Assembly (NCBI RefSeq): GCF_004402405.1
Contig: NZ_SOFE01000014.1
Span: 186,001-250,000, forward strand
From: Cryobacterium levicorallinum
GTDB taxonomy: Bacteria > Actinomycetota > Actinomycetes > Actinomycetales > Microbacteriaceae
DNA length: 64,000 nucleotides
Reading direction: 5' to 3'
Shown here: positions 26,614 to 34,855 of the stretch, in pieces
Numbering within the stretch: position 1 is the stretch's first letter
Layout: each line of letters opens with the position of its first letter
Made by a program: the position numbers and the translations under genes
The notes under the pieces: generated by a model
The model's database searches: none
Told to the model about the DNA's origin: nothing
What the model saw: the letters and a program-made list of their open reading frames with translations, nothing else

Positions 26614-28007
26614 TAGACCACCAGCCTGGGTTGATTGCGCACTGTGTCGGAGAGCCGCAGCAACAGGGCCACGATAATCCAGTTGGCCACGAGCGAGGAG
26701 CCGCCGGCGGCCAGGAACGGCGTGGTCAGGCCGGTGAGGGGAATCACCCGGGTGACGCCGCCGATGACGATGAAGCACTGCAGCGCCACAACGAAGGCCA
26801 GGCCGACGGCGAGAAGCTTGCCGAAATCATCCTGACCGGCGAAGCCGATGCGGAATCCGCGGGCCACGAATAGAAGGTACAGGGCGAGGATGGCGAAGAT
26901 TCCGGCGAGCCCGAGCTCCTCGCCGAGGCTCGCAATGATGTAGTCACTCTGCGGTACCGGGGTCAGTTCGGGCCGTCCCTGGCCCCAGCCAGTGCCGAGC
27001 AGGCCGCCTTTGGCGAGGCCGAACAGGCCTTGCACGAGCTGAAAGCTGCCGCCCTCGGCTTCATAGACTTTGGGGTTGAGCGCATCGAGCCAGTTGGTGA
27101 ACCGGCCGTTGACGTAGTTCAGGGTCTGGCTGGCCAGCAGGGCGCCGCCGAGGAACAGGCCCATGCCCATGATGACCCAGCTCGCCCGCCCGGTCGCGAG
27201 GTAGAGCATGACGAGGAACAGACCGAAGTAGAGCAGGGCGGTTCCGAGGTCGCGCTGGAAGATGATGACCGACATCGACAGGGCCCACACCACGAGAATC
27301 GGACCGAGGTCGCGCAAGCGCGGAAAGCGCGCGCCCAGAAACTTCTTACCGACCATGGAGAGACTGTCGCGGTTGCGCACGAGGTAGCCGGCAAAGAACA
27401 CGGCGAGGGCGATCTTGGCGATCTCACCGGGCTGGAACGTGCCGAAACTGCCAAAGCCGATCCAGACCCGAGCGCCGCTGATTTCTTTACCCAGGCCGGG
27501 CACGAGCGGCAGAAAGAGCAACACCACACCGACGAGACCGAAAATGTAGGTGTAACGAAACAGCACCCGGTGATTGCGGATCACGAGCAGCACGACGATC
27601 GCGCTGAAAATGGCCAGGGCGCTCCACACCGTCTGGCGCACTGCGGCGCTCGCCCAGCCGCTGTCCTGGTCGGCGATGTCGATGCGGTAAATCATGGCGA
27701 TGCCGATGCCATTGAGCACCGTGGCGATCGGCAAAATGAAGGGATCGGCGTCGCGAGCAACAAATCGCAGCACCACGTGCAGGCTGATGACCAGAACCGA
27801 CAGGCCGGTTCCGAGCAGCACCAGGGTCGGGTCGAGATCGCCGAAAGCGCCAAGCTGCACGAGCACGACCGCGCTCGCGTTGATGAAGCAGGCGATCAGC
27901 AGCAGGAACAGTTCGAGGTTGCGCAGTTTCTGCGGCAGGTGCAGACGACGCACCGGCTCGGTTCCCTGACGCGCTTGCAGAGCGGATGCTTTACTCAACG
28001 ACCGCAC
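26613..28007 (-). CDS. rodA: SEDS peptidoglycan glycosyltransferase RodA/FtsW
   Basis: Polytopic membrane enzyme polymerising lipid II. 464 residues with about 10-12 membrane helices. SEDS marks include FQPGEIAKIALAVFFAGYL, FQRDLGTALLYFGLFLVML and PQSDYIIASLGEELGLAG, and the C-terminal LTTPFLAAGGSSLVANW. It overlaps pstP by 17 bases and pbpA by one codon base, so the operon is tightly coupled. Confidence 0.95.
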   Translation of the reverse strand: MRSLSKASALQARQGTEPVRRLHLPQKLRNLELFLLLIACFINASAVVLVQLGAFGDLDPTLVLLGTGLSVLVISLHVVLRFVARDADPFILPIATVLNGIGIAMIYRIDIADQDSGWASAAVRQTVWSALAIFSAIVVLLVIRNHRVLFRYTYIFGLVGVVLLFLPLVPGLGKEISGARVWIGFGSFGTFQPGEIAKIALAVFFAGYLVRNRDSLSMVGKKFLGARFPRLRDLGPILVVWALSMSVIIFQRDLGTALLYFGLFLVMLYLATGRASWVIMGMGLFLGGALLASQTLNYVNGRFTNWLDALNPKVYEAEGGSFQLVQGLFGLAKGGLLGTGWGQGRPELTPVPQSDYIIASLGEELGLAGIFAILALYLLFVARGFRIGFAGQDDFGKLLAVGLAFVVALQCFIVIGGVTRVIPLTGLTTPFLAAGGSSLVANWIIVALLLRLSDTVRNQPRLVV

Positions 28008-29226
28008 CCTTCAGCCGTTCGACGATGGCCTGCGCATCCGCGAGGGAGCCGGCACTGATGGTCTGCTCGACCTGCTGGCGGTCGTAGACGCGCAAATCGG
28101 ACAGGTTGATGTCGGTGGCCTCGTACACACTGGACAGCTTGAGCGGGCCGATATCCTGCTGCACGCCCTGGTAGATCGCGACGGTCGAACCCTCGGAGCC
28201 GACGAAATAGCGGGTTTGGGTCCACTGGTAGCTCAGGATGCTGGTGCCGACGATCGCGAGTACGAGCAGAATAACGCCGAACAGCCAGGTGGCCTTGCGG
28301 CGGCGCGCGCGGCGGGCATCCTCTTCGATCAGTTCGGAGAGGTAGTCCTGGGAATCGGGTTCGAAGTGCGTCTCGCGTACCGGGTGCAGCCGCAGGGCCG
28401 GGATGCGCAGCGCGCGGTTGCGGCCGGGTTCCTCACCGAAGGCGAGCGGATTGGCCGCCGACCCGACAACGACGGGACTGTCTGTGCGCGTGCTGCCGTC
28501 GCCCGCGCCAATGTCAACGATGACGACGGTGACGTTGTCTGGGGCGCCGCCGTCGAGGCTTTCCTTCACGAGCAGGTCGGCGACATCCTGCGCGTTGGCG
28601 CCACTGGCCAGGGCGGAGGCTATGCCGGTGTGCGAGACGACACCGGTGAGACCATCGGAGCACAGCAGCCAGCGGTCGCCGTCGATCGTGGCCAGGATCG
28701 ACGTGTCGATTTCGGGACTCGCCTCGACGTCACCGAGCACACGCATGAGCACGGAGCGGCGTGGATGCACCATGGCTTCGGCCTCGGTGATGCGACCGCT
28801 GTCAACCAGCCGCTGCACGAAGGTGTGGTCGATGGTGATCTGGGAGAGTTCGTTGTCGCGCAGCAGATAGATGCGCGAGTCGCCGATGTGGGCGATCGCG
28901 ACCTCGTTCTCGAGCACCACGATGGCGCTGACGGTCGTGCCCATGCCGGTGAGTTCGGCATGCTCGAACACGGTTTCGGCCAGCTGGGCGTTGGCGCCGA
29001 TCAGGGCGGCCTGCAGGGCGAATTCGGCGTCTTGGGCACTCGCATAGGGCTTGTCGGCCTCGATGATGCGTTTCGTGGCGATCGACGACGCGACGTCTCC
29101 GCCGGCGTGGCCGCCCATGCCGTCGGCGACCACGAACAGGGTGCGTCCGGCGTAACCGGAGTCCTGGTTATTGGAGCGAACCTTGCCGACGTGGGACGTG
29201 GCTGCGCTGTGACTTACCGTCGCCAT
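27991..29226 (-). CDS. pstP: PP2C-family protein phosphatase PstP
   Basis: Metal-dependent Ser/Thr phosphatase that reverses PknA/PknB phosphorylation. 411 residues: the catalytic domain has VRSNNQDSGYAG, VVADGMGGHAGGDVAS, IGDSRIYLLR, LCSDGLTG and GGAPDNVTVVIVD. One membrane helix (about 304-325) is followed by a small extracellular region of about 85 residues (YFVGSEGSTVAIYQGVQQDIGP), as in mycobacterial PstP. Confidence 0.95.
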   Translation of the reverse strand: MATVSHSAATSHVGKVRSNNQDSGYAGRTLFVVADGMGGHAGGDVASSIATKRIIEADKPYASAQDAEFALQAALIGANAQLAETVFEHAELTGMGTTVSAIVVLENEVAIAHIGDSRIYLLRDNELSQITIDHTFVQRLVDSGRITEAEAMVHPRRSVLMRVLGDVEASPEIDTSILATIDGDRWLLCSDGLTGVVSHTGIASALASGANAQDVADLLVKESLDGGAPDNVTVVIVDIGAGDGSTRTDSPVVVGSAANPLAFGEEPGRNRALRIPALRLHPVRETHFEPDSQDYLSELIEEDARRARRRKATWLFGVILLVLAIVGTSILSYQWTQTRYFVGSEGSTVAIYQGVQQDIGPLKLSSVYEATDINLSDLRVYDRQQVEQTISAGSLADAQAIVERLKGAVVE

Positions 29227-29229
29227 GAC

Positions 29230-29787
29230 TTACCGCCGAAGCTCGAAGCTGGTGGCGCCGATCTTCACGGTGGCGTTCAGGGGAATTTTGGTCGGCACGG
29301 TGACGCGGGTGCCGGCCAGGAAGGTGCCATTGGTGGAATCGAGGTCTTGCAGCATCCACTCGTCATGCCAGAGCATGAGTCGGGCGTGGTGGGTTGAGGT
29401 GTAATCATCGCGGATGACCAGGCTCGAGTCGGCCGAGCGGCCGATCGTGATGGTTTCCGTGCTGAGCGGAAACTCGGTGCCGGACTTCGGGCCGCTCGTG
29501 ATGACGAGGCGCGTGGTGTGCTGGGCGGTGGCGAGTGCACCGTCGGCGGCCGGGCTGGCCCGCGCGATCGGGGCTGGTGCTGGGGTTGGTGCGGGGGCTG
29601 CAACGGGAGCGGCAGCGGCGGGGAAGGCTGCGGCGGAGGCCGGTACGGCGGCATCCGTTTTCAGGCGGCGTACGCGCTGGCCGAACAGGTCGCTGCGCAG
29701 CGCGTAGACGATGCCGAAGATGAACATCCAGAGCAGGAGAAGGAAGCCGATGCGCAGCACCAGCAGGGTCAGTTCGCTCACGTTCAT
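29230..29787 (-). CDS. fhaB: FHA-domain protein FhaB
   Basis: 185 residues: an N-terminal membrane helix (about 7-29), an Ala/Pro-rich linker and a C-terminal forkhead-associated domain that binds phosphothreonine (ITIGRSADSSLVIRD, then STHHARLML, DLDSTNGTFLAGTRV). A substrate of PknA/PknB and division linker in mycobacteria. It overlaps fhaA by 4 bases and lies 3 bases from pstP. Confidence 0.92.
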   Translation of the reverse strand: MNVSELTLLVLRIGFLLLLWMFIFGIVYALRSDLFGQRVRRLKTDAAVPASAAAFPAAAAPVAAPAPTPAPAPIARASPAADGALATAQHTTRLVITSGPKSGTEFPLSTETITIGRSADSSLVIRDDYTSTHHARLMLWHDEWMLQDLDSTNGTFLAGTRVTVPTKIPLNATVKIGATSFELRR

Positions 29788-30533
29788 GCGTTCGGCCCCC
29801 AGAATCCGCCCATGTCGTGGCGTTCGGTGGCGGGGTCGGTCGGTGCGGCCGCGCGCGGAGTCTCGTTGGAGGCCTGCGCGAGCACGCGGAAGACGATGCG
29901 GGTGCGGCCGATGGTGACGATCGAATCGGGTTCGAGGATGGCCTGGCTGACCGTGGCACCGTTGAGCTGGGAACCGTTGGTGGAGCCGAGGTCGCGCACC
30001 TGGGCGCGGGCGCCGTCCCAGATAATCTCCACGTGACGGCGGGAGGTGCCGGTGTCGTCGATGGTGATGTCGGCGTCGGAGCCGCGACCGATCACAGTGC
30101 GGGCCTTGACCAGCGGATGCCGGGTACCGTTGATGTCGAGCACCGGCGTCCAGGCGACACTGGTCGCTACCGTGCTGGAGTCGATCTGCACCAGACCCTC
30201 GCTGAGGCTGCCGTCGTCTTGCAGGGTGATCACAATGCCGCCGGTGAACTGGTAGCGCTGCTCGGTGCCGTGTTTTTGCAGCAGGGCGGTGAGCTCATCG
30301 ATAAGGGTCACGCCGAGCGCGCTCATGCGCGCGTAATCGGTGTGGGACATGCGCACGGTGAACCGATTGGGCGCGAGAATGCGATCCCGCGCGACAACCG
30401 CGGCTTTGGTGTCGAGCTCACGACGCAGCGCGGAGGTAATTTCCACCGGCTGCAAGCCCGATCGAAAGGTCTTGGCGAACGCTCCGTTGACGGCGCGCTC
30501 CAATCCCTTTTCAAAGTTATCCAGTATGCCCAC
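29784..30533 (-). CDS. fhaA: FHA-domain protein FhaA (DUF3662-FHA)
   Basis: 249 residues: an N-terminal DUF3662 domain (MGILDNFEKGLERAVNGAFA onward) and a C-terminal FHA domain (VIGRGSDADITIDD, SRRHVEI, DLGSTNGSQLNG). FhaA recruits phosphorylated wall-synthesis factors such as MviN in mycobacteria. It is the first gene of the seven-gene leftward operon fhaA-fhaB-pstP-rodA-pbpA-pknA-pknB. Confidence 0.93.
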   Translation of the reverse strand: MGILDNFEKGLERAVNGAFAKTFRSGLQPVEITSALRRELDTKAAVVARDRILAPNRFTVRMSHTDYARMSALGVTLIDELTALLQKHGTEQRYQFTGGIVITLQDDGSLSEGLVQIDSSTVATSVAWTPVLDINGTRHPLVKARTVIGRGSDADITIDDTGTSRRHVEIIWDGARAQVRDLGSTNGSQLNGATVSQAILEPDSIVTIGRTRIVFRVLAQASNETPRAAAPTDPATERHDMGGFWGPNA

Positions 30534-30955
30534 AGGTCTCCCGATCCGGTCCGTTTGGCTATGAGCATGTTACTTGTCTCGGGTGACAACCCGCCTTTGA
30601 GGCGCAAACGGCACGAACAGTCATACTACCTGCGGAGGGTCCTGGACCGAATTCGTGGCCCATTATGGGCATTCCTTTGGACTTTTTTGGAGCGGATGCG
30701 GTGCGCGCGGGCGTGCGGATGCGCGCGTGCGTATGCGGGCGTGCGGATACGGTGGGGGCTGGGCGGGTGGATCTTGTAGGTGCAGTCGAGCGGCGGCATC
30801 CGTTGGGAGTGCGCCCGATGTGAGTGCTTGCTCCGGTAATTACCGTAGCGGCCACCGATATCGGGCGTGATCACGCCCGATCTGGCCCCCACGGCCCGCG
30901 CGGCGCGCCGTCGAATGGCGCTGACCCCCCTCACAGTGTTAGCATTCCTAAGTTC
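30534..30955. other. Gap between fhaA and tRNA-Leu, with a GC-rich imperfect repeat
   Basis: No gene recognised. At 30692-30760 there is a run of repeated GCGTGCGGATGCG/GCGTGCGTATGCG-like units, containing two copies of the octamer GCGGATGC (30692, 30715). The fhaA promoter must lie at the left end of this gap. Confidence 0.5.
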
Positions 30956-31039
30956 GCGCGAGTGGCGGAATTGGCAGACGCGCTGGCTTCAGGTGCCAGT
31001 GTTCGAAAGGACGTAGGGGTTCAAGTCCCCTCTCGCGCA
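30956..31039 (+). tRNA. tRNA-Leu (CAG)
   Basis: 84 bases. The acceptor stem GCGCGAG pairs with CTCGCGC; the anticodon loop TTCAGGT lies between CTGGC and GCCAG; a variable arm is present; and the T arm contains GGTTCAAGTCC. It marks the border between the conserved origin region and the catabolic block. Confidence 0.97.
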
Positions 31040-31092
31040 CTGCGGATGTTTCAGGAAATCGAGAAATCATTTTCATGGAATCCAAGCGAATA

Positions 31093-31122
31093 GGCCGGTT
31101 GAGTAGAAATACTCGGCCGGCC
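31093..31122 (+). terminator. Stem-loop after tRNA-Leu
   Basis: GGCCGGTTGAGTA pairs with TACTCGGCCGGCC (two wobble pairs) around a GAAA loop, followed by TTCGGTATTT. A likely terminator of the tRNA transcript. Confidence 0.7.
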
Positions 31123-31159
31123 TTCGGTATTTAACGATGTGATCGGGCCGGTCTGGAGC

Positions 31160-32260
31160 TTCTGCGGCGGCTGCGCGTTAAACGCAAAAATACCTGCGGT
31201 GGGCAGGTTAAAGGTTTCGGCGTGCAGTGGGAGTCGTGCTGGAGTCGAGGCCTGAGCGTTTGCTGACGTTGGCTAGGTCTTCGAAGTTCTTTGCCTTGAT
31301 CGTTTTGTTGGCAGATCCAACCAGGCTGCGCATGCCGAAGTGCTCCCGGTGCTCCGGCGACTTGTAGGGAAATTTTTGCAGGTGCTTGACGGCGAGCCTG
31401 GGGTCTTGGTTTCGTTCGGCGGGTGCTCCGGCGTCGAGAGGGATTGTGACGCTGACAGCGTGTAGTCGGTTTGGCGACTCTTTTGCTACTGGCACGGTCG
31501 ATAGCCATGTACGTGCCGGGAACGGGTAAAGGAATCATTGAGAACCGTCCTTGTTGGGCTGGCCTTTGGGCTTCATACGGTAGGCATCGCGGTTTTCCAG
31601 ATAAGCCCTGTGGGGTTGGGTCGCCCGGTTCTCGAAATCAGGGTCGCATCGGCCGGAAGCATTCGCACATTGGTGTGTAGGAGTTGTTCGCACAGCCAGT
31701 CCAGACGCTCAAGATTGCGTTCAGACTTTCGTATGGCCCTTGGCGTTCATTGCTTCGCGAGCAACTTTGCGTAGGTCTTCGGCTTCAGCCGCTTGTTTCG
31801 GGGACCGGGGTACGGACAACACGGGCCATCGTGCGATTCGCTGAGCGCCACAGGCGTGGGTACCACGCGTCGTGGTCACCGGCGTGGTTTTGTATGCCGA
31901 GCAGGGCGAACTCTTCGGCGCGGAAGTGAACATCGAGGGTTTCTGTGATGCGGTGATAGTTGATGCCGTCGCCCAGTTGAACGTGCAGGAGCAAGTGAAC
32001 GAGGACGGCTCGTAACGGGATGGTTGGTTTGACCCCCGCATTTGATTTCAGGCGTGCGTGCCGCCATTGGTTGAGTTTGGTGACGACGGCCGAGTTGTCG
32101 ACTCAAAGTACCGGGCCGCGTGTCGCGCCCGTTAAGGCAACGGCGACGCATTTTTACGGTCGGTGCGTGACCCTCCGACCCGTTTTTTGCGTCGATTTTG
32201 ATTTTGTCGCGGATGGTGGCCACGATCTCGCGCAGGTTGAAAGTTGGGGAGCAGCATGGT
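31160..32260 (-). pseudogene. Decayed transposase-like gene
   Basis: Reading leftward, pieces in different frames resemble parts of one actinobacterial transposase-type protein. An N-terminal part (about 32150-31790) reads DNSAVVTKLNQWRHARL, then IPLRAVLVHLLLHVQLGDG and TETLDVHFRAEEFALLG. A middle scrap near 31720-31600 reads NLERLDWLCEQLLHTNVRML. A C-terminal part (31495-31208) reads LQKFPYKSPEHREHFGMRSL followed by NKTIKAKNFEDLANVSKRSG. At least two frameshifts and a large central loss separate them. The assignment rests on remembered family patterns, so the exact IS family is uncertain. Confidence 0.5.
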
Positions 32261-32369
32261 GACGGTGATTTGGGCAGCGACGGATTTGCGCGCGGTTCTC
32301 TGATTTTCTCGGTTCAGTCTTGTCTGCCGCGACATCTTCCATTGTGGGGATGCAGGGGCCTAGTGTAAA

Positions 32370-32385
32370 ACAAACGATTGATTTA
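32370..32385 (+). promoter_or_regulatory. Regulon operator O1 (hydrolase)
   Basis: ACAAACGATTGATTTA, 13 of 16 bases equal to the best copy O10. It lies 33 bases before the hydrolase ATG and directly after a possible -10 TAGTGT (32361). Confidence 0.75.
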
Positions 32386-32418
32386 TCACCTCCGGACAAT
32401 GAGCTATATGAGGACAAC

Positions 32419-33327
32419 ATGGCAGCGGACGATGGACTGCATTTTCTTGCGAATCTCTATAAAGATTGGTCCGTGCGCATGGCTGTCGAACCGGCGTTGT
32501 CGCTTTCTGCCGTTCGGGAACTTTTTGAAGAGTGGCAGCGGCCGACCATGGAACCGGAAGATGTTTGCTTTCGAAGCGAAACCGTTGGCGGCGTCGACTG
32601 TGTGTGGGCAGTTCCGGCCGGAGCGGATCTCCGAAAAGTGGTCCTCTGGGCGCATGGCGGTGGCTTCATCGCGGGCTCAGCAGCCAGCCATCGTAAGCTT
32701 GGCGGTCATGTCGCGAAAGAACTGAACGTGACTGTTCTCCTTCTCGACTATCGGCTAGCCCCCGAGCACCCGTTTCCGGCGCAGATGGAAGACTTCACCA
32801 CAGCGTATTGCGAGCTCCTCGACAGGGGCTTTCTGTCAGAGAACTTGACCTTGGGCGGTGACTCGGCAGGCTCCAGTGTGGCTGTTTCGACTGCGCTCAA
32901 TCTGAGGGACCGCGGCATTCCGGGTCCGCGGCATATCATCTGCTTCTCTCCGTGGGTTGATGTCGAGTTGATGAGCCCGTCGCTGTGGACGAGCGGTGAG
33001 ACGGACTATCTCGTTCCTAGGCCATCGGGTCCTGAGCTCGTCGCTATGTTCCTGGGCGGCATCACACCGGCGGACGATCCGTTGGCCAATCCTCTTTACG
33101 CTGACTTCGCAGGTTTCCCCCGTCTCTATATCAACGTGGGTTCGGGAGAGGCGCTGCTTGACGACGCCCGCCGACTCCATGAACGTGCACTCGCTGCCGG
33201 GGTTGATTCAACGCTCAGCCAGGTTGCCGACATGCAGCATGTTTTCCCCATCCTGGCCGGGCGGGCGACGGAAGTCGACGAGGAGCTCAAACGACTCGCG
33301 CAATGGTTTAAGGAAGAAGATGATTGA
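32419..33327 (+). CDS. HSL-family alpha/beta hydrolase (esterase/lipase)
   Basis: Carboxylester or lactone hydrolase of the hormone-sensitive-lipase family. I chose the ATG at 32419 because GAGGA (32410-32414) precedes it and operator O1 lies upstream; a frame from 32320 would run over the operator. 302 residues. The oxyanion motif is HGGG (79-82), the nucleophile Ser149 in GDSAG, Asp248 in SGEALLDDA and His274 in DMQHVF. No signal peptide, so cytoplasmic. Next to a monooxygenase it could open an ester or lactone made by oxygenation; that is inference. Confidence 0.9.
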   Translation: MAADDGLHFLANLYKDWSVRMAVEPALSLSAVRELFEEWQRPTMEPEDVCFRSETVGGVDCVWAVPAGADLRKVVLWAHGGGFIAGSAASHRKLGGHVAKELNVTVLLLDYRLAPEHPFPAQMEDFTTAYCELLDRGFLSENLTLGGDSAGSSVAVSTALNLRDRGIPGPRHIICFSPWVDVELMSPSLWTSGETDYLVPRPSGPELVAMFLGGITPADDPLANPLYADFAGFPRLYINVGSGEALLDDARRLHERALAAGVDSTLSQVADMQHVFPILAGRATEVDEELKRLAQWFKEEDD

Positions 33328-33352
33328 CAGGTCGAAATATCTGCATCATGAT
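33324..33352 (+). promoter_or_regulatory. Putative promoter of the monooxygenase gene
   Basis: TTGACA at 33324-33329, overlapping the hydrolase stop codon, and CATGAT at 33347-33352 with 17-base spacing. Operator O2 follows at once. Confidence 0.5.
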
Positions 33353-33361
33353 ATGAATCGT

Positions 33362-33377
33362 ACAAACGATTGGTACA
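33362..33377 (+). promoter_or_regulatory. Regulon operator O2 (monooxygenase-ligase unit)
   Basis: ACAAACGATTGGTACA, 12 of 16 like O10, with outer GTAC arms making GTACAAACGATTGGTAC symmetric. 62 bases before the ATG. Confidence 0.75.
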
Positions 33378-33439
33378 TCTCAATGGTGAGAGCATAATAA
33401 CTTCTCTTCGTGGTGGGCCCCAGCTATGAGGAGAAACTC

Positions 33440-34807
33440 ATGACGTTCGAACTGCCTGACACCTTTGCGATCGTCGGAGCGGGCCCTGCCGGCCTCGTCA
33501 CCGCCCGCGCATTCCTCAACTATGGGCTCAAGATTGAAATCCTCGAGCGCCACAGCCGTGTCGGCGGAATCTGGGACAAAAGCAACCCCGGATCTCCTGT
33601 CTACGAGAGCTGTCATTTCATCTCTAGTCGAGACTATGGGGGATTCATCGGCTACCCCATGCCCGCCACCTACCCCTTGTATCCCAAGTGGCACCAGATA
33701 CGTGACTATGTTCGGGGCTTTGCCGATACATTCGGTCTGACCGCGTTTATCCGGACCGATTCAGACGTTGTCAGTGCCGTGCCAGTGGACACCGACGTCG
33801 GCCGATACTGGTCGGTCACGCTGGGCTCCGGTGAGACTCGAAACTACCGAGGCGTCGTTAGCGCAACGGGAGGTCAGTGGGTTCCGGTCATTCCCAAGTT
33901 CTCCGGGTCCGAACGGTTCACCGGCACCATCATGCACAGTTCGGAGTACGACGACATCGATGTCTTCCGAGGCAAGAAAGTGCTGGTGGTCGGCGCCGGC
34001 AATAGCGGCGTTGACATCGCAGCGGACGCGGCGTTCATGGCGGAGAAAGCTGTTCTCTCGACCCGTCGGGGATATTGGTTCCTCCCCAAGCTCGCCTACG
34101 GCGTCCCGGTGGGAGACCTCTTGCAGGGAAACATCCCCGATGAGAAACTGCCCGCGGAACTTGTCGGGCTGGATTCAGCGGGAATCATTCAGAAAGTCCT
34201 GGACGCTGTCGTGGGTGACGTCACAAACTACGGTCTGCCCGCGCCGGATCACCCATTGGGCGCGACGCACCCCATCACCAACTTCCAGGTACTGCACGCT
34301 CTGGCGCACGGCTTGCTCTCCTATCGCCCTAATATTCAGGAGATCACTCCAACCGGGGTGATATTCGAGGACGGCAGCTTCGAAGCGATCGACGTCATCG
34401 TCTTTTCAACGGGGTACGACAACAGCATTCCCTGGCTGCCCGAAGGAATGCTCGAGTATGAAGAGGGGCAGCCGAAGTTCCTGCTCGGGGCACTCGTCGA
34501 CAACGTGGAGGGACTGTACGGCGCGGGAGTGCTGCACTTCGCGGGCAACACCTACCCGGTCTTCGATCAGCTCGTTCAGCTTGCGGCAGCAGACGCGAAG
34601 GCACTATTGTCTGGCGAAAATGGAGCTCGTCTCAAGGAATTACGGGCGTCATATCGGCCCAGCTTCAAGCACGACGGTACGTTCCTGGATGTGCGGCGCA
34701 ACGCGAATCATGTCGATATAGAGGCTGTCAACACCTATCTCAAAGAACTGGAAGAGGACTTCGGGGTTCCCGTCCCGTACTTCAACACTCCTGACTTCTA
34801 TGTGTAA
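33440..34807 (+). CDS. Class B flavin-dependent monooxygenase (FMO-like)
   Basis: NADPH- and FAD-dependent oxygenase. ATG at 33440 with GAGGAG six bases upstream; 455 residues. The FAD motif IVGAGPAG is at 11-18 and the NADPH motif VVGAGNSG at 183-190. The linker FTGTIMHSSEY (160-170) fits FxGxxxHxxxY, the FMO form; typical type I Baeyer-Villiger enzymes have W at the last place. Some FMO-type enzymes nevertheless perform Baeyer-Villiger oxidation, so either N/S-oxidation or ketone oxygenation is possible. It is followed by an acyl-CoA synthetase in the same unit. Confidence 0.88.
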   Translation: MTFELPDTFAIVGAGPAGLVTARAFLNYGLKIEILERHSRVGGIWDKSNPGSPVYESCHFISSRDYGGFIGYPMPATYPLYPKWHQIRDYVRGFADTFGLTAFIRTDSDVVSAVPVDTDVGRYWSVTLGSGETRNYRGVVSATGGQWVPVIPKFSGSERFTGTIMHSSEYDDIDVFRGKKVLVVGAGNSGVDIAADAAFMAEKAVLSTRRGYWFLPKLAYGVPVGDLLQGNIPDEKLPAELVGLDSAGIIQKVLDAVVGDVTNYGLPAPDHPLGATHPITNFQVLHALAHGLLSYRPNIQEITPTGVIFEDGSFEAIDVIVFSTGYDNSIPWLPEGMLEYEEGQPKFLLGALVDNVEGLYGAGVLHFAGNTYPVFDQLVQLAAADAKALLSGENGARLKELRASYRPSFKHDGTFLDVRRNANHVDIEAVNTYLKELEEDFGVPVPYFNTPDFYV

Positions 34808-34855
34808 GTTCGACGGATGGCCCGTCGAACCTGGGCTCTCGAAGGTGGCACGCGC

